Both the position numbers and the translations under genes were made by a program. The notes beneath the pieces were generated by a model. That model worked only from the letters and a program-made list of their open reading frames with translations. It did not search any database and was not told the origin of the DNA. Source: Oppiella nova (lineage: Eukaryota; Arthropoda; Arachnida; Sarcoptiformes; Oppiidae). From it: a DNA stretch of 39,321 bases. Below, one piece after another: positions 24,681-34,900 of the stretch. The DNA lies in contig CAJPVJ010000113.1 in the NCBI GenBank assembly GCA_905397405.1, positions 1-39,321 of the forward strand, in the 5' to 3' direction. Numbering within the stretch: position 1 is the first letter of the stretch; every line of letters starts with the position of its first letter.

Positions 24681-25184
24681 AATATCAGGGTGTAATTATA
24701 ATGGCTGTCAAAATACGCTACAATTGTCGGCATTACTAAAAGTAATGATGAAATACTTGTATTTCCAGTGATTAATGGAGAGATAAATAATTTCATATAA
24801 GTATTGAATATTAGGTTAACTTTCTGAGCATTTCTGTAACTAACGGGTAAAACAGATCGTTTGTGTTTCACATCATTGATTACATATGTAATTAATAATT
24901 TATTTCTATATTCATTGATATTAAAGACCATGCTTACAATAATTGTAGTCATTGAAGTTAAAAATCCTAACGAACCAAAGAGTTGTGAGTTTCCTATCAT
25001 ATATGTCGGGCCACAGTAACCTATGAAGCTTATTGAAACTAGGTGATATTATTACAATTAATAAAAAGCTGATTGCAGATATAATATAAATGATATAATT
25101 TTGATGATAATTATAATGGTCCAGGTCAATCCTGTACCGATCGTCTCGTATTGGTACTAGTATCAGTACAAAATACCCGCACAT
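24647..25184 (-). pseudogene. Multi-pass membrane protein fragment, possibly chemoreceptor-like
   Basis: Two overlapping minus-strand frames look like consecutive parts of one protein but are out of register. The upstream frame (to about 25030) has a hydrophobic segment (IIYIISAISFLLIVII). The downstream frame (from about 25040 to 24647) has SFIGYCGPTYMIGNSQLFG, a membrane segment GSLGFLTSMTTIIVSMV, then LLITYVINDVKHKR and further hydrophobic stretches. A CCTAG acceptor-like site precedes the second frame, but no intron of normal size separates them, which suggests a frameshift. The pattern of short polar loops between membrane spans is like arthropod gustatory receptors, but I see no diagnostic C-terminal motif. 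The frame ends inside an inverted repeat. Probably a broken gene. Confidence 0.4.
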
Positions 25185-25236
25185 GGTATTAGTATCTTAT
25201 GTGTTATAATTTTGTATTCATGTTTAATCCTGCAAA

Positions 25237-25312
25237 TTCTTTGATTGTTCTGGACAGTTGACCCCGCTCACTAAAAGAGAGTCCAGTGTCGTAATATTAA
25301 TATTTTCATTAA
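25237..25312 (-). pseudogene. Short coding-like fragment upstream of the membrane-protein piece
   Basis: On the minus strand this reads YYDTGLSFSERGQLSRTIK then EFAGLNMNTKL before a stop, with much less A/T-rich codon content than the surroundings. It has no clear acceptor or donor. It may be another piece of the same broken membrane-protein gene. Confidence 0.3.
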
Positions 25313-25590
25313 ATACCTACAAAACTTAGATTTTAATTTTTAATTTAATAAAATTAGCTTTTAAAACTAGATTAGATGTACGAAATATAAGCAATACAAG
25401 CGTCACATTGTCATACGTTTACCATATGGTTACTAGTTTTATAAAGTAAAATCTTGGTCAAAATAAAATCATACCTTGAAGTGAAACTTGTTAACATGAA
25501 TTGTCTGAGTTGGGAACATCGAGGCACAAATCTCGATTGACTGGTTTTAATTGTTGTAATTAGTTAGCCAGTAACAAAATTAACATTTTG

Positions 25591-25908
25591 AATTGACTAA
25601 ACTTGGCAAATCAAGTAAATTAGCTTGCTAAATTTACGTTTAACTATCGCTGACATCCTCATTTTGTCATTGATATAACATAAGTTTTATGGATTGTACA
25701 TAAGTTGAATTGTGTAATTTTCTGAGACTGCTTTATGCCATTAATCAAAAGATAATTTTAGAAATAATTACCGATATATGTACACAAAATAATAGTATAA
25801 CATTATATACAATTAAATCTAATGTTATATCAATGACAAAATGAGGATGTCAGGGATAGTTAAACGTAAATTTAGCAAGCTAATTTACTTGATTCGCCAA
25901 AGTTAATT
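25591..25908. mobile_element. Fold-back (MITE-like) element, about 318 bp
   Basis: Arms 25591-25680 and 25823-25908 are near-perfect inverted repeats of about 88 bp, with few differences (for example TATCGCTG versus TATCCCTG) and about 140 nt of A/T-rich loop. No coding capacity. It abuts the stop of the membrane-protein frame at 25915, so it may have interrupted that gene. Confidence 0.8.
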
Positions 25909-25914
25909 GTATTA

Positions 25915-26190
25915 TTAAATGTAACTAGGTAACAAAATAAAATAATATTCCGATTTCCCATGAAATGCATCCACCATAAATAGTTCAAAATTTGTTACAA
26001 TGAAAATAATATGCAAAATATAAGCACCAATCACAGGTATAATTGTCAAATAGCCAATATATTTAATTTTAAAATCTTGATGTAAATGTGAATCAATGGT
26101 GAGTCCGCCGAATGTAATGCCATGAATGCGATAAAACCAAAGCAGAAATCTTGATATTACATTGATCATAATTTTATATTTTATATGCAA
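25915..26190 (-). pseudogene. N-terminal membrane-protein exon, possibly chemoreceptor-like
   Basis: A minus-strand frame of about 91 codons. It has FLLWFYRIHGITFGGLTID, then a membrane span (YIGYLTIIPVIGAYILHIIFIVTNF). The layout (short cytosolic N-terminus, aromatic/His motif, first span) resembles the start of arthropod gustatory receptors, and it lies upstream of the fragments at 24647-25312 on the same strand. A fold-back element separates them, and no donor site leading cleanly to the next piece was found. Best read as part of a decayed gene; a functional gene with an undetected intron is the alternative. Confidence 0.4.
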
Positions 26191-27437
26191 ATGACTTTAA
26201 GCTGATAGAAAATGTTTCAATGATATAAATATATGATGGCTATCATCGTAAAAGCACTTATCTCGGTAACGTATGCTTACTTGCAATGCTCTCCGAAAAC
26301 ACAATGTTTAATAGTAATTTAATTATTAGAACTAAATTTAAAATAATTTTAAAATTTTCAGATGAAAGTTCATTAATAAATAGATGGAAAATCGTTAATC
26401 TAATCTTAATCGTTAGAATCATTTATATGCGAAGGTTCTTAGGGTCTCAACCCCCTTCCTCCCCCACTCGTTCGCAAAAGTTCGCATTGGCCGACCCCCC
26501 AAGTGCGAACGTAATATGTGAACATGCCTAAATGCTATGTGACTTATTATGCCATTTTATTTACTAATATCTAAGATATCATATTTTAGATAATTTTGAA
26601 ATAATATACAGTATTAAGTATTGATATCCGGCAGAATGAGACAGTACATATTACAAATAAGAGTACTTTCAAGGATGAACTTATTTAATAATCAATAGCT
26701 ATTTATCAAAGTGCCATACTTTATGTTTAATTACCTACCAATACCTGTATTGCCTTAAAATAAATTATATAACTTTTTGGTATTTTTAAAAGGTTGTTGT
26801 GTAATAAATATTATTGTAAAATATTTGCAATTTTTGGTATATATGATTATATTTTTATGTTACCTAGACACAAAGACATTAAATGTTGAATATTGACAAG
26901 AATAATTTGGGAATCCTTATAAAAAATATATTGGGTTTTGGTGCCATTTAATCTTGACTGATTTTTGTTCTCTTTCCAATGAATTATTCAGATTTGATCT
27001 GGGACATAAGGGCAAAAAGTTAGATACAAACTTTTAATAATTTCAAGTTTATTATTTTATAAAATGCAGACTTTGGTGATAAACAGAATAATGTTGGATC
27101 TTTTTAAAAAATAAGTTACGATTAAAATTACAAAGATTTTAGTAATTTAAATATTTAACGTGTTTAGAGCTAGTTATAAAAAATGAAGCAAAATCCCCCA
27201 TGTAATTTCAATGAGAAATGTTGGCAAAACTTTCAAATTAAATTACTTATTTATTCTTATGAATTTGTATAGCAAATAGTATATTGCCAGATTTTGTCAA
27301 TATTCAGCTACAAAATTGTGAATATAATTTTTCAGATTAATTAATCCATTCAAAAGTAATTCAACGTTTCCCGAACTCACATATAAATCGACATCAAATT
27401 TATAAAAATAAAAGTAACATGTGCATTAGAAAATACT
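26191..27437. other. Intergenic region with a GC-rich patch
   Basis: Mostly A/T-rich. At 26440-26515 there is an isolated C/G-rich patch with poly-C runs and a repeated GTTCGCA motif whose reverse complement TGCGAAC follows about 20 bases later, able to form a short hairpin. No gene called. Confidence 0.5.
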
Positions 27438-27443
27438 TTTATT
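27438..27443 (-). terminator. Poly(A) signal of four-cysteine secreted gene A
   Basis: AATAAA on the minus strand (TTTATT on plus) about 37 bases past the stop codon. The paralogue has the same signal at the same distance (31924-31929). Confidence 0.6.
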
Positions 27444-27479
27444 AAACAAAAATTTTATCATTAATTTAGTAATATAGTG

Positions 27480-30073
27480 TCAATTGTCCATGTGCTTTTC
27501 TAGCGCCTTGGCAGTGGACACAAATATCGAATTGTATCTAAATCCTGCGAATTCACTACCCTGGCTAATATCACAACTATCGGCCGCCTTTATTGATTTA
27601 CTGGATCTCTCAACCCGTGCCACTATATCCATGTAAGGCGATATGAACTCCAAAATAAATTTGCGACTTTCGCCATCATTGAATAATTCGAGATGTTGTT
27701 TATAATACTCTTTTATGGTACTGAATTGGGCATGATGTTATAAACAAATATTTAAATTATTGATTCTCTATCTTTAAAATAAATATATTTATATGGGTAG
27801 ATGTATATTATATACAGTATATAACTTATATCAAACTGGAGCAAATGTAATTGATTGTTGGTACCTTGTTCCGCTGACTTAAAAAGTAATCCACAATACT
27901 CATGACTTTTATTACTTATTTTTCACATTTTCTAATTAATATCAACTTTTCTATAATACTTCCAACTCATTCAAAATCATATTGAATTTGTGTGTTGGTT
28001 TTGAAATGTCATTATAAATGTTGTAATATAGACATTTGTAGGGGAGGGGGTCAGCCAGAGCATGCATACACAATGTTAGAGTCCTATGTACGATGGGTTT
28101 ATGTAAGGGTTTCAATTTCTAGACAAATTTTTGTGCAAGCACTTATTGAATGACCCCTTAGATATATTACCATAGAATTGTGGGCAAGTCAATCTTGGAA
28201 TTATTCTGAATGGCTTCATTAAAGACACCAATGGTATTTTTGGCGATCATGTTAGTATGGTTACTTTCAAATTTAGAATTAAAATCCTTAGCAATTGCCA
28301 ATCGGTTGGGGTATAGACACAGCGCGGGCGACAACTTCGATAAAACCTCTGGAGTCGGGATAAACGATAGCACACTACTGGTCCTTGGTCCCAACGAGCT
28401 TATCCATCTAATAGTTATGGCAACTTCCTGAAAACTATAGGTTAATAATGTAATTTTAAAAATCAGAGTAACATTCATAAAATAACTGCGAAGGGGGTGG
28501 GTGAGTGGGGTGAAAATATAATTAATATTTAAATACAATTGCAGTTAACAAAATAATTAAAGTTTTTCAAATCAAGATCAAAGTTAATTTCATAAGAGAT
28601 TTTTTAAAACCCCGATACAATTAAAAATAACTGACCATAGGCATCAGTTGTAATTTGTAAATTTCTAGACTTTTAGACTTTTATCTGTAAATCCTCAAAT
28701 GTTTTTCAATTTAAAGGCAATTAACAATAATTATTGAGACAAAAATGTTTAAGCAATAATTTTCCCGTCAAACCTATGAAAGTTTCTATAACGTGTGGAT
28801 ATTCTACAGCACCCTTTGGTTCTAAACAAAGGCCTAAAGTCAAATAACTAACTGACCAGTGGACATATTTTTGATTTGATTAGTGGAATAGACGTGTCTT
28901 ACATATACTTACAAATCCTAACCTAAATTAAGTCAAATGGCGATTAGTAAGTTAGTTATTCAAGTTCAGGCCCCTTGGTATTTAGATCTTTTAGGCTTTA
29001 GGTCTTTCGGGTTTTGGGCGGTTTGTCTGATTCCCCACCCATTACATAGACAACAACTAAGCAAATAACATGGATTGAAATCTTTTGTCATTTATAAAAT
29101 TTATTTATTCGTTAAATAATGTAATTGTTTATAACAACAACTATGATAAGTTTGTATTAAACTCTATACGAAACTAAACAATTGCTGCGTCTAGAAGAGG
29201 GTACAGAAGGGTGTCCAAGGGTTTGATGAGGATTTGATTTTTAACTTTTCTGGAGGGTCGGGCGAGGGTTAGGATTTTGAAAATGAAGGTTGTGGAGGGT
29301 CGATAGTTGTACGTGAATTTAAGGGGAACAGTACTCAACGTACAATGAGAGTGAAAACAATTTTCCGAGATGTAAATAAGACTTACAAAGTGGTGCCAAG
29401 GGTTGTGAAGTCTCCCATTTCTGAACAAAATATGTTCATTTCGTCGTCGGTCTCCGGGAGCGCGCGGTTATAGTCACCTAAAAGTTCATATTTCAATACC
29501 ATCTCGCTCATTTTCTCATGATCTCGATAACCGATAGTGCTATCTGCGGCAGCTATTAATTAAAAAATATATTACAAATCATAACACATATGATTTCATA
29601 ACTATTAATACCTTTGAGAAACTTATCAGGTCTGAGCTGACCTGGGACCAACTGGGCAGGATTGACCTGGGTCGCCAAAGGATTAAAACTTGACAGCGGT
29701 GACCAGGACAAGGTCTCACCTTGATAATATAAAGTCCAGGAATTGTTAAATAGAATTGTTAACATATAGATTTACATATTTATAGGCAAATTAATAATAA
29801 ACGCACAACTTTATGCTGAGCTAATATTGAAATCTTGTTTTATTTTTAATTATTTAAGAGTAATTTATTATTTTTATTTTTATAAAACGACTACTTTAAA
29901 AATTGTCAATCTCAAACTAATTAAATTACAATATATTAACATTAGCTATGGATTAATACGGTTTTTCATAAACATTCATTCAATTTGATAAACATTATAA
30001 AAACATTTAAGATTACGATAAACCACTTACCAAACAGAGACAATGCCAATACCATAAAACTAATACAATTCAT
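27480..30073 (-). CDS. Secreted four-cysteine protein, paralogue A (family unknown)
   Basis: Five exons: 30031-30073, 29612-29719, 29387-29552, 28171-28434, 27480-27720; total 822 nt, 273 residues. Phases match throughout (1, 1, 2, 2) with GT-AG introns of 311, 59, 952 and 450 nt. Residues 1-15 (MNCISFMVLALSLFG) are a signal peptide. The mature protein starts with a Pro/Gln-rich stretch (NPLATQVNPAQLVPGQLRP), then mostly amphipathic helical-looking sequence. Four well-separated mature cysteines (contexts NIFCSEMG, ALCLYPN, ILCTIKE, DSCDISQ) could form two disulfides; the signal peptide holds one more. The ending is FVSTAKALEKHMDN. I do not recognise the family. Every exon has a close counterpart in paralogue B. 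A conserved TATA-type promoter and a poly(A) signal flank it, so it looks intact and expressed. Confidence 0.82.
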
Positions 30074-30149
30074 GTCTTATTTATAATAAAATCTAATAAA
30101 AGTTTTTAAAATAATAAATTCAATGAAAACTGTATTTGCTTGGGAAAAA

Positions 30150-30165
30150 TGTCGGACTTATATAC
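30150..30165 (-). promoter_or_regulatory. TATA-box promoter of paralogue A
   Basis: On the minus strand TATATAAGTCCGACATTT lies about 80-90 bases before the start codon. Paralogue B has CATATAAGTCAGACATATTT at the equivalent distance, so TATAAGTC-GACAT is conserved between the two copies while the neighbouring sequence has diverged. Confidence 0.6.
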
Positions 30166-30908
30166 TTATACACAACACATGGTTTAATGCAATAACCAAT
30201 GGTGTCATTGGATTCATGGGCTGATAATATGTGCGTCCAATGAAAAGTCCAAAAAACACATTACACCCAACCCTACGCTCATGAAATAAATTTAATAATA
30301 TATAATTAAAAATAGACTCACAAAACATTTGATATAAAACTTATTTGCTAAATATTGATGATGACACAGATACATTTTAACGCAATAACTTGTTAATAAT
30401 ATCCTGTATATAGATGACATATAAATTTATTAAATCCAAAAAATTAATAATAAATTGCTCTAATTATTATTTTTTAGCGGCTATATCCTAAATTAATATA
30501 TTAACCTTGCAACTAGTCAATAGTTTAAAGTCTAAACTTTAGACTGTAAAGTTTGCCTAAAAAATTGTATTATTACTAAATATAATTAAATATCTTGTAT
30601 ACTTTTAATTACAATACTTTCAATTAAGGCAAGGATTGGATATTAAATATTATTGAAAACATGTTTTTTACGGTACGGTTTATTTTTTTAAATTAAAAAT
30701 TTTAAAATTAATTATAATGTAAGGAATTTGCAATTAAAAAGTGGTACTGGAGTGGTGGACACGGATAGTAATCTCCGTAATGATATAAATCATTTACAGA
30801 TGGAGACACATATTTACAAGATTTATAAGTTTTATTAATACTTAATATTTAATTATAAAGTTAGCTCGCACACATATAGCCTTTCAAGTGAATCTGCCAC
30901 GATTATCT

Positions 30909-31355
30909 GTTTAATAGCTTGCTTATTAATTGTAGCAAAAATCAATACTTTGGCACACTTATCAGGTATTATGAGGTAACCTTCACAAAACAAGAATTTT
31001 CTGTGATATTGGATGATTTGCTGGACCCATAGTCAGCGCAAAGATTGCTAATGTTAAAACTATACGGAGCTAGGGTATGGTAGAGGGGATACTATATTTT
31101 AATAATATCAAAAAATAATTAAAAATATATCGCATGCTGGCTTACAGTTCAATTTTGAAAATGCTCAATTCCGCCATAGACTCCCATATGTTTGAAAATT
31201 TTGAAAATGTTTTGTGCCTAATCTGCGCTGACTATGGGTCCAGCAAATCATCCAATTTCACAGAATATTCATGTTTATTCTGGGTTATCTCATAATGAAC
31301 TTTAAGTGTGACAGAGTATAAATTTTTCCTTTACTTAATAAGTGAGCTATTAAAC
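30909..31355. mobile_element. Fold-back element, about 450 bp
   Basis: Outer arms begin GTTTAATAGCT at 30909 and end AGCTATTAAAC at 31355. Pairing is imperfect in the outer part and strong in the inner part (about 30996-31046 against 31220-31270, sharing GATGATTTGCTGGACCCATA and CAGCGCA). The central part is non-coding. It fits a non-autonomous inverted-repeat element. Confidence 0.75.
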
Positions 31356-31480
31356 AAAACCCCATCCCATTTTTTTATTGATCCAGTTTATTTAAGCAGT
31401 ATTTCAAACATTATGTTTGCTATCTCAATAAACTGGTCATAATTAATAGATTAAGAATTATTTTGACTATTATAGACATT

Positions 31481-31648
31481 TGATTGGGTGGAAAGTATAA
31501 AGGGCTCTATACTTTATACACTTTTATTTATTTTTGTGCTTGAGTCTATTAGTGAATTTTCACCTTACACATTGCTTACTAAATATTCGTATGAATATTA
31601 GACACATTAAAAAAATATTTAGAGGCCTTTATACTTTCCACCCAGTCA
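31481..31648. mobile_element. Small inverted-repeat element (about 30-bp arms)
   Basis: TGATTGGGTGGAAAGTATAA at 31481 is mirrored by TTATACTTTCCACCCAGTCA ending at 31648, and the pairing extends into GGGCTCTA/TAGAGGCC. The right arm is fused to a relic of the four-cysteine gene and is duplicated by an N joint. Confidence 0.65.
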
Positions 31649-31720
31649 TTTATCGATAGTGCTATCTANTTTAGAGGCCTTTATACTTTCCACCCAGTCA
31701 TTTATCGATAGTGCTATCTA
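31618..31720. repeat. Assembly joint: 51-bp perfect repeat flanking a single N
   Basis: Bases 31618-31668 and 31670-31720 are identical, with N at 31669. Confidence 0.9.
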
Positions 31721-31860
31721 TGGCAGCTATTAAATTAAAATTGTATTACAATTCATAGGAGATACAATACTCATTACTCTTAATACCATTTATATATTAT
31801 CAAGTCTGGCCTGAGCCGGGACAACGTTCGGGACAAACAGTCCCGCAGTGGAGACAACAG
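31697..31860 (-). pseudogene. Relic of the four-cysteine gene (exon 2 / intron 2 / start of exon 3)
   Basis: The plus-strand stretch GATAGTGCTATCTATGGCAG followed by CTATTAA is the start of exon 3 with its acceptor. The next bases match intron 2 (ATTACAATTCATAGGAGATA, then CTCATTACTCTTAATACC), and GTCTGGCCTGAGCCGGGAC resembles exon 2. The rest of the gene is missing: exon 3 stops after about 22 bases where the inverted-repeat element begins. Confidence 0.6.
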
Positions 31861-31965
31861 CAAAGAGATTAGGAACTTTAATTATAATTAAAAATTACAA
31901 ATTATAGTAGCACAGAAAATACTTTTATTAAACAAATAAGCTAGAATAAATTTAGTAATAGAGTG

Positions 31966-34900
31966 TTAATTGTCCATGTGCTTTTCAAGCGCCTTGGCAG
32001 TGGACACAAATATCGAATTGTATCTAAATCCTGCGAATTCACTACCCTGGCTAATATCACAACTATCGGCCGCCTTTATTGATTTACCGGATGTCTCAAC
32101 CCGTGCCACTATATCCGTAATAGGCGATAGGAACTCGGAAACAAATTTGCGAATTTCGCCCTCGCTGAATAATTCGCAATTTTGCTTATAAAATTCGTTC
32201 ATGGCACTGAATTGGGCATTAATTTTATAAAGAAATATTTAAATCATTCACTCTTTATATTTAAAATATTTATATTTATATAGGCAATGTTTATACATCA
32301 AACAGGAGCAAATGTAATTGATTGTTAGTCCCTTGTTCAGCTGACTTAAAAAGTAATCCATAATAGTCATTAGTTTTATTACTTATTTTTCACTTTTCTA
32401 ATTCATAACAACTTATCTATAATACTTCCCACTTATTTAAAATAATATTGAATTTGTGTATTGGTTTTGAGAATGTCATTATAAATGTTGTAATATGACC
32501 ATTTGTGGGGGAGGGGTGAGGGTCAGCCAATGAATGCGAACACAATGATAAAGTCCTATGAACGGTGGGATTAATTAGGAGAGGGGTTGTGTCAAATGTA
32601 TTTAGACAAATTTTTGCGTGCGTGTTTATTGAATGACCCCTTAGATATATTACCATAGAATTGTGGGTAAGTCAATCTTGGAACTATTCTGAATGGCTTC
32701 ATTAAGGACACCAAGGGTGTTTTTGGCGATCATGTTAGGATTGTTACTTCCAAGTCTAGAATTAAACTCTTTAGCAATTGCCAAACGGTTGGAGTGTAGG
32801 CACAGCGCGGGCGTAAACTTCAATAATACCGGTGGAGTCGCGAGAAACGAAATCACACTACTGGTCTTTGGTCCCAATGAGCTCATCCATCTAATAACTA
32901 TGGCAAGGTCCTTAAAACTATAGGTAAATATTGTAATTTTAAAAATAAGATTAACATTCATCAAATATCTGCGAGGGGTGTGGGGTGGGCAAGGTTGGAA
33001 ATAAAATTAATTTCTAAATACATTTACTGTTAATAAAGTAATTAAAGTTTTTCCAACCAAGATCAAAGTTAATTTCATTAGAGATTTACTACACTTTTGT
33101 CCGTAAATCCGCTCAATTTATTCCCATTTAAAGGCAATTAAAAGAAATTATTTAGCCAGAAATATTTAAGCAATTATTTTCCCGCAAATACTATGACAGT
33201 CTATAACGTGAGGATACTCTACCCAAAAAGGCCTAAAGTCTAGTAGCTAACTGATCAGTTGACATATTTTTGAATGGATTAGTGGAATGTACGTGTTATA
33301 ACTAAACCTACCCAATCATAACCTAAATTAAGCCAAATGCCGATTGGTCAGTTAGTACATACAGTGTATACCGTCCAACGACTAAGCAAATCACGTGGAA
33401 TTAAATTATTTTCAATTTTATAAAATTGATTGGTTAAATAAATTTATAGTTTATAGTTTATAAAGCTTGTATTAAACTCAATACGAAACTAAACAATAGC
33501 TGCGTCTAGAAGACGGTTAAGAAGGGGGTCCAAGGGTTGGGCGAGGACTTGATTATTAACTTTTCTGAAGGGTTGGGTTTTGAAAAATGAATTTTACGGA
33601 AGGTCGAGATTGTGCGTGAATTTAGGGGGACCAGTACTCAACGTACAATGAGGGTAAAAAATTGCCCCGAAATGTAAATGACACTTACAATGTGGTGCCA
33701 ACGGTTGCGAAGTCACCCATTGTTGAGCAAAATATGCTCATCTCGTCGTCAGTCTCCGGCAGCGCGCGGTTATAGTCCCCGAAAAGCTCATATTTTGATG
33801 TGATCTCGTTCATTTTCTCTTCCGAATAACCGATAGCGTTATCTATGGCAGCTATTCAATTAAAAATGTATTACAAATCATAACACATACGCATTCATTA
33901 CTATTAATACTTTTGAAATACTGTCCAGGATTGACCAGGGCTATCAAACAATTAGGGGATTAAACATGTATTACAAATTATATACACATAAAATACTCAT
34001 TACTATTAACGGGTGTTCAAAAAGGTACGCAAAAAGTTATAAATTTATTATTCAAAAACTACAAAGGATAATTTAATGGAATATAAAGCATTTTGAAGAT
34101 AAAAGTATGGGATTTAATGATAAATATTATCAAAATTTTTCCGTCACTTTGAGCCAGACTTTCGAGCCATACACTAAATTTATTGCCTTTATGGCCCATC
34201 ATATTGTTGTCCACACACTGAACTCTATTGCATAGACATTGAGTAATTACTATGTAATCAAAATTTTTCCGTCACTTTGAGCCAGACTTTCGAGCCATAC
34301 ACTAAATTTATTGCCTTTATGGCCCATCATATTGTTGTCCACACACTGAACTCTATTGCATAAACATTGAGTAATTACTATGTAAACAACGGTTTGAAAT
34401 CAATGACTAACAACTCATTTGTATATCAGATGAAAATTATTTTATTATTCAAAACAAAGTCCCATACTTTTATCTTAAATTTGAATTTGATTTGATCATG
34501 ATATCTTTTGTAGTTTTTGAATAATAAATTTATAACTTTTTGCGTACCTTTTTGAACACCCGTTATTTCTATTAACTTTAGTAGATAACTGTTATATTTT
34601 ATAACATATACAGTGTGATAATAATGTGATATAAATTAATGTAACTTGTTGTTTATTTGCTTACAGTATATTCAATACATATATAAAACTACAGTATAAT
34701 ACACTGAAAATGTTTGGTTACATATTAATGTTATACGGCCTTAACTGTCATAACCGTACACTCAATAACATAATCACCGGGGTCATATATTGATGTTAAA
34801 CACCGCATAATAAAGTGTGGGACAATAGTAAACCTGTTTATAGTTCGATAATAGTAAATTATTATTTTAATGTTCAAAATAATTATGAATGAGACTAAAA

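Noticed and set aside
28210-28431. Plus-strand frame with a signal-peptide-like start, also seen at 32693-32923
   Set aside because: It appears in both paralogues only because it is antisense to exon 4 of the four-cysteine genes, where the minus-strand frame has matching splice phases.
31970-32191. Plus-strand frame opposite exon 5 of paralogue B
   Set aside because: Antisense shadow of the conserved last exon.
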